The notes: a model not told the origin generated them from the letters alone. Counted from the first letter of the stretch, positions 41,875-49,831 are shown. The stretch is 64,000 nt of DNA from Alcaligenaceae bacterium SAGV5 (GCA_009360345.1 SPDP01000010.1:1-64000); one strand, 5' to 3'. Program-made: numbers and translations.

Positions 41875-42701
41875 TACGCGACCTCCTGCTGCTCGGCAGC
41901 CGGCGTGGCCTGCGGTTCGTCGTCCAGGCCCAGGACCCAGCGCAACGCGTCGGCGTACAGGCCGTTGGCGACGGCCAGCCGTGCTTCGATCTCGCGACGG
42001 CCGCGCGTGCGGGGTTTGTCCGACGCCAATACCTCGCGCTGGCGGCGGGCGCGCTCGTGCGGCTTGACGCCCTCCCCGGCTTTCACCAGGTCGCGCACCT
42101 TCTCCCGCTGCTCGTCCGGCTTGAGCTTGGAGAGCTGCCGGGCCTGGGTGACAGTGATATCCCCAGCGTCTACCGCCTCGCGCACGGCGGCGGGGCTTTC
42201 CAGCAGGGATAGCGTGGCGCGAACCGTTTCCACGCCGCAGTTGTAGATGACCGCGATCTGGTCATCCCCGTAGCCCATGGCACGGTGCCGCCGCATCTTC
42301 TCCGCGCGGCCGATGGGGCTGTCCGCCCTACGCGCCTCGTTCTCGCTGGCGATTGCATCGAGTGCGCTCTGCCGCTTGCCCTGATACACAACGGCGGGCA
42401 CCAGTAACGGCGCCTCGCCGCGGGCATGTCTCCATTCATTCGCGAGACGAGCAGCCTTCACCCGCTGCCGGCCGAACACAACCTCAGCCGCGCCAGTCTC
42501 CGGATTTTTTGCGATGGCGATCGGTTCCAGGACGCCCTGATAGTCAATGTTCCGTGCCAGGGCGTCGTCCACGGGCAGATTGACGCGGTCGTCGTACAGC
42601 GGCGACATTTCATCGGTCACCAATACCAAACGCTCCGGGTCGAACGTCAGCAGATTGGTCTGCCCATCGGAGCCGTACACGTCTTTGGATTTCTTTGCCA
42701 T
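41874..42701 (-). CDS. ParB/Spo0J-family nuclease-domain protein
   Basis: 275 aa. ParB N-terminal part: LPVDDALARNIDYQGVLEPI, VVFGRQRVKAARLANEWR, SENEARRADSPIGRAEKMRR (the family's E-N-x-x-R box). Helix-turn-helix MGYGDDQIAVIYNCGVETVR, then QARQLSKLKPDEQREKVRD. No ParA accompanies it, so a plasmid-prophage partition role is unlikely. In phages such proteins may act in recombination or regulation with RdgC. Confidence 0.8.
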   Translation of the reverse strand: MAKKSKDVYGSDGQTNLLTFDPERLVLVTDEMSPLYDDRVNLPVDDALARNIDYQGVLEPIAIAKNPETGAAEVVFGRQRVKAARLANEWRHARGEAPLLVPAVVYQGKRQSALDAIASENEARRADSPIGRAEKMRRHRAMGYGDDQIAVIYNCGVETVRATLSLLESPAAVREAVDAGDITVTQARQLSKLKPDEQREKVRDLVKAGEGVKPHERARRQREVLASDKPRTRGRREIEARLAVANGLYADALRWVLGLDDEPQATPAAEQQEVA

Positions 42702-42710
42702 TCATGGCTC

Positions 42711-42950
42711 CTATACGTCGGTGGGGCCGATCTGGATCCGGCCATCGGGTTGCTGGTAGGGGTTCAAGGTCACGGAAATCTCAAACCTGTTGGTCGCGAC
42801 GTCCGTTACGGCTATCAACAAGCTGGGCGACAGGATCATCTCGCTGCCCTCCTTTAGCTTCGCCAGCAGAGCCTGGCCGGGATTCGAGATGTGTCCGCCA
42901 ATCGCAAGCGGCCGCTGTCCCACTCTGCGAGCGGGGAGAATGCGTTTCAT
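42711..42950 (-). CDS. Small phage protein, unknown
   Basis: 79 aa, ATG 42950 overlapping the CII-like stop. Begins MKRILPARRVGQRPLAIG and has two beta-rich stretches (ILSPSLLIAVTDVATNRFEI, VTLNPYQQPDGRIQIG). Not recognised. Confidence 0.6.
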   Translation of the reverse strand: MKRILPARRVGQRPLAIGGHISNPGQALLAKLKEGSEMILSPSLLIAVTDVATNRFEISVTLNPYQQPDGRIQIGPTDV

Positions 42951-43456
42951 TGCCCCCTCCTCGCCGCCCGGCGGCTGATGACGATCAACTCTTCGAGAGC
43001 ACGTTGGCCTTCCCTTGCCTGCGCTTCGATGGCCTCGGCTTCCCGCTCATCCAGCACGCCATCTTCCGCAGCGGCGAGGATTTCCTGGGCCATGGCGCCC
43101 GTACGCTTGGATGTCTCCATGTGTGCAGCCATCAGCGCCGGCAACCCAACCTGTTCCGGCGCGCATGCGTCCAGACGCGTGGCGACCAATCCCCACCGGC
43201 CGCAGAACGCATGCACCCAGTCATGAGCATCGGGGCAGCGCATATCCTCCATCCACTCGGTCAGGAGTTCCGCCATCTCGACGGAAATGGATTCGCCATC
43301 GGCTCCGCGCAGCTTCGCCCGCAACGTCTCGCGGTGGATGCTTCTGCCTCGCCGCTCCGAGAGGAAGCGAGCAGCGGACTCCACGCCGCCCGGCGCCTGA
43401 CGTACTGCGGTGTAGAGCACGTCAAGCCAGTTGATTTCTGAGGATCGGCACGTCAT
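42947..43456 (-). CDS. Phage CII-like regulator
   Basis: 169 aa. The N-terminus carries WLDVLYTAVRQAPGGVESAA, RFLSERRGRSIHRETLRAKL (a Cro/CII-type DNA-binding helix pair) and SVEMAELLTEWMEDM, as in the phage regulatory CII family of beta-proteobacterial prophages. A helical C-terminus follows. It is the first gene of the main leftward early operon. 43457-43627 upstream is gene-free. Confidence 0.7.
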   Translation of the reverse strand: MTCRSSEINWLDVLYTAVRQAPGGVESAARFLSERRGRSIHRETLRAKLRGADGESISVEMAELLTEWMEDMRCPDAHDWVHAFCGRWGLVATRLDACAPEQVGLPALMAAHMETSKRTGAMAQEILAAAEDGVLDEREAEAIEAQAREGQRALEELIVISRRAARRGQ

Positions 43457-43627
43457 CGAGCGCCCTTAAAAACGGAAATTTCAGGGTTTCGCGCCGCGCG
43501 AGCGGGCTGCAAACTGACGTCATGAACACGAGGCCTGCCGCGTACGCACAAACCACGATTCGGGAACCCCGCATCGACGTTGGCGTGCACCGGCGCGACC
43601 ATCGCCTTTTTTCGGAGGAAGGCCAGC

Positions 43628-43855
43628 ATGACGTTTGGAAAGTGGGTCGAGAACGCCCGAGAGTTGGGCATGGACGAGGCGGAGATCGACGCAGCAATCA
43701 GTGCAGAACAGCGGCTCAAGGTGGCGACAATCGTCGCCGGCAGCGTCCTGACAGCGCCGAGCGAAACCGCCGTCCTGGCGGTGTTCTCGGAGATCTGCGC
43801 CGCAGCCGCGCTCGGCACTCCCGTGCACCCGCAGCAGCGCGAGACGCTGCACTGA
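43628..43855 (+). CDS. Small acidic phage protein, unknown
   Basis: 75 aa, ATG after GGAGGAAGGCCAGC. Helical: GKWVENARELGMDEAEIDAA, SAEQRLKVATIVAGSVLTAP. It runs opposite to cro and cII and lies between them. Not recognised. Confidence 0.55.
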   Translation: MTFGKWVENARELGMDEAEIDAAISAEQRLKVATIVAGSVLTAPSETAVLAVFSEICAAAALGTPVHPQQRETLH

Positions 43856-43924
43856 TGGGAGGCTGGCTCCGAAGCCTTATGATCAGAGTTCCCCAACCCT
43901 GGCCATTCGGCCAAGGAGCCCGGC

Positions 43925-44194
43925 ATGAGCGACGAAAACATCATGGAAGCCTTGCAAGAACTGAAGCTGGCCACCATCAAGACGATCGGAGCGGAAGACG
44001 AGCAGGGCAACGTGCGCGCCGCGGTAGTCATGAAGCACCTCGTTCGTCGGCACAAGGGGCCTCAGGCACAGACGGAGTGGGATACAGGCTGGATGCTGAT
44101 TCACCCGGATTCGATTCCAGACATGATCGAGGCGCTGAAAACGGGCCTCCAGCAAATCGCGAATGTGGCACCTCGGACTCCGCCAGCACAGTGA
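43925..44194 (+). CDS. Small phage protein, unknown
   Basis: 89 aa, ATG after AAGGAGCCCGGC. Helical, with EALQELKLATIKTIGAEDEQ and GWMLIHPDSIPDMIEALKTG. An antisense open frame (44028-44471) overlaps it. Not recognised. Confidence 0.5.
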   Translation: MSDENIMEALQELKLATIKTIGAEDEQGNVRAAVVMKHLVRRHKGPQAQTEWDTGWMLIHPDSIPDMIEALKTGLQQIANVAPRTPPAQ

Positions 44195-44471
44195 ACTCTG
44201 ACGCAGCCATTGCTGCGTCCACGCTCAGCTCGGCCGGGGCAACGGGTGCCCCCGCCGAACCTTCGTGGGGCGAAATACCAGCATCGAGGTCGTCGGTGAT
44301 CCAAACTCGACCGGTCAAGTGCCGCCAGCCGACCGGCACGCCCACACAGCGTGCAACGCACAACACAGCAAGGCGTCCAGCCAAGGGGCCGTTGTGCCGG
44401 GCAGCCCAGCTCCACACCCAGCGCAGGTCGCACACCCAGTTGGCGAAGCGATCGAGCAGAGATCTACGCAT
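44028..44471 (-). CDS. Doubtful small protein, antisense to a neighbour
   Basis: 147 aa from ATG 44471 with an excellent GAAGGAGAGCATCG site. The N-terminus is membrane-like (LLDRFANWVCDLRWVWSW, AGRLAVLCVARCVGVPVG); the rest is Ser/Pro/Ala-rich. It overlaps the plus-strand gene at 43925-44194 for 167 bases, so one of the two is probably not real, or this one ends earlier. The stretch 44195-44568 has no other gene. Confidence 0.3.
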   Translation of the reverse strand: MRRSLLDRFANWVCDLRWVWSWAARHNGPLAGRLAVLCVARCVGVPVGWRHLTGRVWITDDLDAGISPHEGSAGAPVAPAELSVDAAMAASEFTVLAESEVPHSRFAGGPFSAPRSCLESNPGESASSLYPTPSVPEAPCADERGAS

Positions 44472-44568
44472 CGATGCTCTCCTTCTCTTCAGAGTGGGCG
44501 CCCCGTCCCGAAGTAAAGTTGGTGTCACCGCAACCCGACATTTCCCCGACTTCTTGGGAGGAGCCCCC

Positions 44569-45066
44569 ATGGACCCCTTGTCTTTGATTCCCCTCGCGAC
44601 CGGCATCCTCGACCTTGGCAAGGCCTTGGTCTCCGCACGCGACGAGGCGAAACGCATTGAGCTCGTCGCACAGCTGAACGAGAAGACGCTTGGCATGCAG
44701 ATGCTCGCCGTCCAAGCCTTCGCGCTCGCTGATTCGCTCCGAGAGGACAAGGCGGCGCTTCTGCAAGAGAAGCAAACACTGGAAGACGAAGTTCGCGCAC
44801 TGAAAGATCGCCGCGCTGAACTTGAGGAATACGTGCTTCACCGGCTTCCAACGGGCGCAATGGTTCGCCGCCGATACAGTCTTGATGAAGAGCCGATAGA
44901 ACCGCCTGTGTACATATGCGCAAACTGCGCAGCTCGCGGTGAGGTAACGTTCTTGCAACCGCAATCCAGCGGAGTCTTTCTTCACTGCCCTGCGGGCCAC
45001 GCCCGGATCGCGACCGGCAAGAGAAGCCCTCCCCCGAATCGGAGAATTGTGGCGAGGATGGTCTGA
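44569..45066 (+). CDS. Phage protein with coiled coil and zinc-ribbon-like end
   Basis: 165 aa, ATG after GGGAGGAGCCCCC. N-terminal LIPLATGILDLGKALVSARD, a coiled coil (REDKAALLQEKQTLEDEVRA, LKDRRAELEEYVLHRLP), then CANC...C-P-A-G-H, a likely zinc site near residues 125-150. It has been a recurring neighbour of Cro/CI in prophages as far as I recall. Function unknown. Confidence 0.6.
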   Translation: MDPLSLIPLATGILDLGKALVSARDEAKRIELVAQLNEKTLGMQMLAVQAFALADSLREDKAALLQEKQTLEDEVRALKDRRAELEEYVLHRLPTGAMVRRRYSLDEEPIEPPVYICANCAARGEVTFLQPQSSGVFLHCPAGHARIATGKRSPPPNRRIVARMV

Positions 45067-45080
45067 CGATGGCAGAAACT

Positions 45081-45323
45081 TCATCGTGCTTCCTCCGCCC
45101 GCTCAAGTTCGGGCCAGATCTCTTGCCAGTCGTCGGGGTGGAGCATCTTTCGCGTCACCGCGTGACCCGACTCACGCTCGATCAAGACGCAAAGCTTGTC
45201 GCCAAGGACCTGCCCGGCCGAGGCGGCCTTGCGGAGGTAGGAAACAGACGTCAGGCAACGTCCAGCAAAGTCGATCTGCGCAGGCCGACTCATCCCGTTC
45301 AGGTAAGCAATTAGCTCTTTCAT
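45081..45323 (-). CDS. Cro-like/YdaS-type repressor
   Basis: 80 aa from ATG 45323; longer frames cover the operators and are rejected. MKELIAYLNGMSRPAQIDFA, CLTSVSYLRKAASAGQVLGD and CVLIERESGHAVTRKML match small YdaS-type Cro proteins. It is divergent from cI, with three operator-like sites between them. It should repress the cI promoter and start the leftward operon. Confidence 0.8.
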   Translation of the reverse strand: MKELIAYLNGMSRPAQIDFAGRCLTSVSYLRKAASAGQVLGDKLCVLIERESGHAVTRKMLHPDDWQEIWPELERAEEAR

Positions 45324-45331
45324 ACGATAAA

Positions 45332-45389
45332 GCTTACCCGTGGGTAAGCATATTTGCAATACCCACAGGTTATTTACTCGCAGGTAAGC
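45332..45389. promoter_or_regulatory. OR-type operator cluster between cro and cI
   Basis: Three sites. GCTTACCC-GT-GGGTAAGC (45332-45349) has perfect 8-base arms. AATACCC-AC-AGGTTAT (45359-45373) and TTACTC-GC-AGGTAAGC (45374-45389) are imperfect. The consensus TTACCC-N2-GGGTAA also appears at 49144-49183. A further half-site AGGTAAGC lies at 45301-45308 inside cro. Both divergent promoters must lie here. Confidence 0.75.
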
Positions 45390-45407
45390 ATTTAGTGAAA
45401 TCCTGGC

Positions 45408-46286
45408 ATGGACAAATTCGAACGTAGGCGGCAGGCCCTTGCCCGGCTCAAGGAAAAACTTGGGTGGGGCGCCATTGCTAAGATCGCGGCAGCGATCGGC
45501 AAAGAGCCGAGCTACGTGTCGCGCATGCTGTACCCCGAAGGGAAGCAGGGCCGAAAGCGAATCGGAGAGGACACCGCAGAACTGCTTACCAGGCATTTCC
45601 CTGACTGGCTTGGCGAGGTGGAGGGCGACGACTCGGCGGCCAACGCCTCGCCGCTGGAGTCTGCTGAGATGGTCTGGCCCTTCCCTTCCATCCCGGAGAA
45701 AACGGTGCGCGCGCTGGGTGACGCCGATTTGAGGCGCCTAGAGGGTGCTATCGCTTTGGCTATCGCCCAGCTCAGCCTAAAGATGGAGGTCGCCCCGGCG
45801 CTGGCGGCACCAAAGGCGAAACCTCAACCTATCGTCCTACCGGTCGAACAGGCAGCGAACGACCCGGGCTATGTCGCCATTCCCCTGAAGAAGATCAAGA
45901 TCCGGGCCGGCGTCGCTGGGTTCTCGCTCGATCAGACCGGCAACGGCACGGCAGGCGCGGTGTACGTTCCTCGCGCCTGGCTGGCCAAGCGCGGCATCAA
46001 CCCCGAAGTGGCGTTTGCTTCCCACGTTGGCGGCATGTCGATGTGGCCACGCGTCCAGGAGGGCGATGTAGTAGTGGTCAACCCGGGCGACACCGAACGG
46101 CGCAACGGCATCGTTTACGCGTTCAACCACGATGGCGAGTTCGTCCTCAAGCGCCTGAAGAAGCAACTCAATCGCTGGTACCTGACCTCCGACAACCCGG
46201 ACAAGACGCAATTTCCGCCCGTGCATGCCGATGAGGCAACGTTCATGATAGGAAGAGCGGTGTTGTTACAGGCAGAAGAGATTTGA
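45408..46286 (+). CDS. CI-type phage repressor with S24 peptidase domain
   Basis: 292 aa. N-terminal helix-turn-helix (LGWGAIAKIAAAIGKEPSYV, SRMLYPEGKQGRKRIGED), a linker, then a LexA/CI-like C-terminal domain with Ser211 (GGMSMWPRVQEGD) and Lys248 (FVLKRLKK). The self-cleavage site is probably Ala167-Gly168 or Ala170-Gly171 (RAGVAGFS). It maintains lysogeny and should be induced by RecA filaments. Its ATG is 84 bases from the cro ATG, across the operators. Confidence 0.92.
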   Translation: MDKFERRRQALARLKEKLGWGAIAKIAAAIGKEPSYVSRMLYPEGKQGRKRIGEDTAELLTRHFPDWLGEVEGDDSAANASPLESAEMVWPFPSIPEKTVRALGDADLRRLEGAIALAIAQLSLKMEVAPALAAPKAKPQPIVLPVEQAANDPGYVAIPLKKIKIRAGVAGFSLDQTGNGTAGAVYVPRAWLAKRGINPEVAFASHVGGMSMWPRVQEGDVVVVNPGDTERRNGIVYAFNHDGEFVLKRLKKQLNRWYLTSDNPDKTQFPPVHADEATFMIGRAVLLQAEEI

Positions 46287-46616
46287 GGACACGGGTCACA
46301 CACGCACCTCGCCATCGCACAACTACGTGATGTTTTTAAGTCAACAAAAGCGAAGCATGAGGGGAACGAGAGCCTTGACATTGAGGCGGAGCAACCCAAT
46401 GTTGCGCTTGAAAGGTAAATTTCATCGACATTGGAAGGTCTACGCTGTAAAAAGTGAGAACGCGAGACAAAAAGCAGATTAGCGGCGGAAGACCTCTAGT
46501 CATGCTATAGTCTCAAACTTTTCATAAATTTCCCGAGTGAAGCACTCCCGGAAGTTTTATCGCTTTTACGTCACCTAGCCCGGAAAACCCGGTACCGTGC
46601 GCGATTGGAGAACCAG
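46287..46616. other. Region between cI and the Fic pair: gene remnant and promoter
   Basis: 330 bases. From 46290 to 46418 a start-less frame reads HLAIAQLRDVFKSTKAKHEG, NESLDIEAEQPNVALER-stop, which looks like the end of a lost gene. A -10-like TATAGT is at 46506-46511 and a short stem CCGAGTG-AAG-CACTCCCGG at about 46538-46556, before the Fic unit. No -35 is clear. Confidence 0.45.
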
Positions 46617-46805
46617 ATGCATACGATCTCCCTCAAGACCAGCCCTGCTTTGTTGGATACCCTGAAGAGCGCGGTTGAAAAAACGCCGACACGTGCAGAT
46701 CTACACAAGCAAAAAGTGTCATACGTCTTCAGTATTATGAGCGGTTCGACTAAGATTACTCGACAAGAAGTTGAGCGCTTAGTGGAGCAACAATCTGGAG
46801 GCTGA
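46617..46805 (+). CDS. Small partner of the Fic protein, candidate antitoxin
   Basis: 62 aa from ATG 46617, chosen because GGAGAACCAG sits directly before it. MHTISLKTSPALLDTLKSAV, PTRADLHKQKVSYVFSIM, TKITRQEVERLVEQQSGG. It ends six bases before the Fic start, as Fic antitoxins do. The classical inhibitory motif (S/T)xxxE(G/N) is not seen, so the pairing rests on position and size. Confidence 0.6.
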   Translation: MHTISLKTSPALLDTLKSAVEKTPTRADLHKQKVSYVFSIMSGSTKITRQEVERLVEQQSGG

Positions 46806-46811
46806 CCGTCC

Positions 46812-47453
46812 GTGATCGTATTCGAGCTTACCAATACAGAAGACCATCCGATCTATAGAGAGCTAGAAGCTTCAAACGGATCTCGACAATACGATTTTTT
46901 AAGGTCTATGGTGCTTGCGGCCGTGCAAGCTCAGCAAGTCTGGCTTTCCCAGCAGATAATTAAGGCGCTTAATTATCAGGCGATTGCTTGTCTACATACC
47001 AACCCGGGCGAGTTTCGTCCATGTCCCGTCCGCGTGGGAAGCTATCTGCCGCCTGAGCACTTCAGGGTGCAGGCGCAGATGGATAGCTTTGTCAATCTAG
47101 TAAACTCGCAGTGGGCAACAACTGATGCTGTTGCCCTTGCTTCGCTCGTTCTCTGGCGGCTCAATCATATCCACCCCTTTATTAACGGCAACGGGCGAAC
47201 AGCGCGCGCTGCCTGTTATTTTGTTTTATGTGTAAAGGCTGGCGGTTGGCTTCCGGGCAATCGCATACTCCCCGAACTGCTTCGTGAAAACAGGGATGAG
47301 TATGTCGAGGCGCTTCGCGCCGCTGATGCATCTCTTGCGACGGGACCGCTCGATCTAACCCTTCTTCATCGCATGATCGAGCGGCTGTTGGCTCAACAAC
47401 TCGCCGAAGCTGGGGTGCTAGTGCCTCCTGCGGCCGCCCCCCCTAAGCAGTGA
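46812..47453 (+). CDS. Fic-family AMP-transferase/toxin
   Basis: 213 aa, GTG start. The active-site loop HPFINGNGRTARA at residues 121-133 is the full Fic consensus HPFx(D/N)GNGRxxR. Preceding helices (AQQVWLSQQIIKALNYQAIA) and a basic pocket complete the core. Fic enzymes transfer AMP or other groups to protein targets. Lying downstream of cI, it is where lambda has rexAB, so expression in the lysogen and an exclusion role are plausible but unproven. Lower GC than the phage core. Confidence 0.9.
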   Translation: MIVFELTNTEDHPIYRELEASNGSRQYDFLRSMVLAAVQAQQVWLSQQIIKALNYQAIACLHTNPGEFRPCPVRVGSYLPPEHFRVQAQMDSFVNLVNSQWATTDAVALASLVLWRLNHIHPFINGNGRTARAACYFVLCVKAGGWLPGNRILPELLRENRDEYVEALRAADASLATGPLDLTLLHRMIERLLAQQLAEAGVLVPPAAAPPKQ

Positions 47454-47507
47454 CCATATTGAACCAATCGCGATCGCCGGGGATCTGCCGGCAAAGCCGT
47501 AGCCAAT

Positions 47508-47533
47508 AGCCCAGCCCCCAAGCTGGGCTTTTT
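47508..47533 (+). terminator. Rho-independent terminator after fic
   Basis: Stem AGCCCAGC / GCTGGGCT with a 6-base loop followed by TTTT. Ends the cI-fic side of the prophage. Confidence 0.8.
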
Positions 47534-47586
47534 GTTGTCTGGCCCCTGCCCTCGCGCGCGGAGTGGGTGCAGGCGTGCGTCCAGCA

Positions 47587-48042
47587 CTAAGAAAGACCTG
47601 TTGCCGGAACCCGTAGCCACATCGTCCACACATGCCACACTAGAAAAGCAATGATGCCCCACACGAAAAGCCGAAACTGCCACAGCCCAAACTGTGCTGC
47701 CATGTCCGAGTGACCTTCCGCTGCATCCCGGATTGTCGATACAGCCGAAGCCCCATATTCGGCCGGCATCTGTCCCCGTAACACACGCTGTTGCGCTTCC
47801 AACAGCCCAAAATTTGCATATAGGGTCAGGCCCAGGCGGTCATTAAACTTGCACCCACACCAGACACTTAGTCCCCAAGCAAGCACCGCAATGCCTAGCG
47901 GCACGTGCGGCCAGGCGAGCATAGCTGTCGATGTCTGCGTGATCGCAAAACCGAGGCATGCGCCCGCTGACGCCATCAAAAAGTAAGTGTGCTTTTGCAG
48001 ATGCGTTATGTGCTGTTGATGAAGCTGGGAAATGCTCGTCAT
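47587..48042 (-). CDS. Predicted inner-membrane protein
   Basis: 151 aa. Helical start (SISQLHQQHITHLQKHTY) then hydrophobic FLMASAGACLGFAITQTS, VPLGIAVLAWGLSVWCGC and a last one, FRLFVWGIIAFLVWHVWTMW; 3 membrane segments. The central loop has YANFGLLEAQQRVLRGQMP. Part of a leftward group between fic and the left operator. Function unknown. Confidence 0.65.
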   Translation of the reverse strand: MTSISQLHQQHITHLQKHTYFLMASAGACLGFAITQTSTAMLAWPHVPLGIAVLAWGLSVWCGCKFNDRLGLTLYANFGLLEAQQRVLRGQMPAEYGASAVSTIRDAAEGHSDMAAQFGLWQFRLFVWGIIAFLVWHVWTMWLRVPATGLS

Positions 48043-48200
48043 GCCGTTCTCTCCTATCAGGCGCTTCGGCCGTCTCGGCGTTCACTATTCACACTCTCTC
48101 CGGATATCCGTGCGCGGGGTGTTGCGTCTGTGCAGACGTCTGCACGCCGGCCGCGCGCACCGGCTCAGGCAAGCCGTTTGGAGAGGCAGGAGGGCTAGAC

Positions 48201-48650
48201 TTAGGCCCTTGCCTCTCTTTGACGCCACCGCACCTGAATAGCGATGAAATGGATGGCTCCCAATACGGCGGGGAGTCCGAATAGGCCGACCTTCCCCAGC
48301 GTTGCCATCAGGGTCATCGTACTAACGGCAGCAAGCCAGAAGCCCAGCCCGAACCGGTACGGGTTCCTCTTCGAAGTCGCCACGGCAAGAATCCAATACT
48401 GGATTAGTGACCAAGTCGTCGCCACGATGGCCAGAACGGCGAGGAGAGCGAGTCTCAAGTCCTCGTCGTCGACGCCAGCCTCAGACCCAACCATGACACC
48501 CACGCTAAGCATCGCCGTGGTTGCGGCAATTGCGGCAATTACCAGAAGAGGTGCCAGCAGCGCCATTGGCGCCAAGGCGAGAAACGCCGCCTCAAGCCCT
48601 ATTCCAAGTGCCCACCAGTTGAACTTCGAGGGTCCGTCTATCCCGTCCAT
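48201..48650 (-). CDS. Predicted inner-membrane protein
   Basis: 149 aa with about four hydrophobic segments (LEAAFLALAPMALLAPLLVI, LRLALLAVLAIVATTWSLIQ, LGFWLAAVSTMTLMATL, LPAVLGAIHFIAIQV). Its ATG touches the stop of the secreted protein upstream, so they are coupled. Function unknown; a superinfection-exclusion role is a guess from position. Confidence 0.65.
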   Translation of the reverse strand: MDGIDGPSKFNWWALGIGLEAAFLALAPMALLAPLLVIAAIAATTAMLSVGVMVGSEAGVDDEDLRLALLAVLAIVATTWSLIQYWILAVATSKRNPYRFGLGFWLAAVSTMTLMATLGKVGLFGLPAVLGAIHFIAIQVRWRQREARA

Positions 48651-49087
48651 TAGAGTCCCGCGTCAATTTCTACTTTCGCCCAGGCATCTTCTAAGCGCTG
48701 GTCATTCGCGTTCACGCGCTGCACATAGCTGTACTCGCTATCCTCCGCGCGAGGACGGGCCCCGCGTAGCGACGACAGCCACACGGCGTAGTAGGTCTTC
48801 AAAGCATCTCCCGCGCCCTTTTCCTGCGCCAGCGCCAGTGCATCGGGAAATGTTGATTTCGCGCTGATCTCTGCATTTGCAATGCACCCGTCGAGCTTCT
48901 CGCTGTCTTGCTTGGCTCTCGCGTCATCGCCGTAGCTGTAGCCTTTCATCACGCCGCTGCCATACATCTTGCAGATGACGATCGGCATCCCTGTGGCTCC
49001 TCGAAACACCGTCAGCGCGGATTCGGCAGCGAAACTCTTCGCGAATGGCGCGGCCGCCATCAGCACCGCGATAGCAAGCTTCCTCAT
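48650..49087 (-). CDS. Small secreted protein
   Basis: 145 aa from ATG 49087, after a G-rich ribosome site. Signal peptide MRKLAIAVLMAAAPFAKSFA. The mature part has two cysteines (PIVICKMYG, DGCIANAEI) that may pair, and YAVWLSSLRGARPRAEDSEY. It is divergent from the left operon; the shared gap carries the OL-like sites, so it may be under CI control. Unknown function. Confidence 0.65.
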   Translation of the reverse strand: MRKLAIAVLMAAAPFAKSFAAESALTVFRGATGMPIVICKMYGSGVMKGYSYGDDARAKQDSEKLDGCIANAEISAKSTFPDALALAQEKGAGDALKTYYAVWLSSLRGARPRAEDSEYSYVQRVNANDQRLEDAWAKVEIDAGL

Positions 49088-49143
49088 GCCCCCCCCTCTT
49101 TCCATATGTAACAAGATCATATCCTGCGTGCCCGCAAAAATAA

Positions 49144-49183
49144 TTACCTAAGGGTATTTACACAAAAGATACCTATGGGTAAT
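49144..49183. promoter_or_regulatory. OL-type operator pair
   Basis: TTACCT-AA-GGGTAT (49144-49157) and ATACCT-AT-GGGTAAT (49169-49183). They share the TTACCC-N2-GGGTAA pattern of the cro-cI sites and lie 35 bases before the first left-operon gene. Likely CI/Cro sites controlling the left promoter. Confidence 0.7.
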
Positions 49184-49217
49184 AATTCTTCCATCCCCAC
49201 ACACCAGGAGGATGGGA

Positions 49218-49526
49218 ATGGCAGCGAAGTACACACTGGGACCGTGGCTCATCGATGATGCCGGCAACGAAACGCACATCGTCACTGCCGATCGCCCTGT
49301 AGCTCGGATGAACGGCCTGACGCTGACCGAGGACAAGGCCAACGCCAAGCTGATCGTGGGCGCCCCTGAGCTGCTGGCTAGCACTGTCGAATCCGCCGAC
49401 GCCATCGAATGCGCCTACGAAGACATCTACCAGGCGCTGCCCGACGGTCCTGTACCGGAATGGTTCGTGCGGCTTGAGGCCGCGGCGAAACAACTCCGCG
49501 CCGCCATCGCCAAAGCCACCGCCTAA
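49218..49526 (+). CDS. First left-operon phage protein, unknown
   Basis: 102 aa from ATG 49218: AGGAGG is six bases upstream, while the ATG at 49212 is too close. AAKYTLGPWLIDDAGNETHI, MNGLTLTEDKANAKLIVGAP, ELLASTVESADAIECAYEDI. This resembles common phage early proteins built on a G-P-W-x(6)-...A-N-A-x-L-I-x-x-A-P-E-L-L pattern. No known activity. Confidence 0.75.
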   Translation: MAAKYTLGPWLIDDAGNETHIVTADRPVARMNGLTLTEDKANAKLIVGAPELLASTVESADAIECAYEDIYQALPDGPVPEWFVRLEAAAKQLRAAIAKATA

Positions 49527-49567
49527 CTCCACCCCAACCGCCCCGTTGGGGCCCGGAGGAAGTGACC

Positions 49568-49831
49568 ATGCGAATCAACGTCTACAGCCAAGAACTGACC
49601 GATGAAGTCCATCGGATCGAGAAGCCCAGCAACACTGGCACTACCTACAGCGCCGTGCAATTCGTGCTCCATAGCAGCGACAAGCTGCATCACCCGCCTG
49701 AGGACGACGACCGCAGCGCAGTGACGTTCTGGCTCCCGAAATCCGTCAAGCGCCGCGAGCGGCTTGCCCAGACCTTCGAAGAGGCAGCGCGTTTGATTCG
49801 AACCGCTCCGCGTGAAACGGGCCTGGATTGA
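49568..49831 (+). CDS. Small phage early protein, unknown
   Basis: 87 aa from ATG 49568 behind GGAGGAAGTGACC. MRINVYSQELTDEVHRIEK, TTYSAVQFVLHSSDKLHHPP, SAVTFWLPKSVKRRERLAQT. Conserved-looking in Burkholderiales prophages but with no function known to me. Confidence 0.7.
   Translation: MRINVYSQELTDEVHRIEKPSNTGTTYSAVQFVLHSSDKLHHPPEDDDRSAVTFWLPKSVKRRERLAQTFEEAARLIRTAPRETGLD

Noticed and set aside
41874..42701. ParB as sign of a plasmid-prophage
   Set aside because: No ParA or parS cluster, and an integrase lies next to a tRNA; an integrated phage fits better.
48244..48867. 207-aa plus-strand frame
   Set aside because: Ser/Arg-rich antisense of two genes with membrane segments and a signal peptide.
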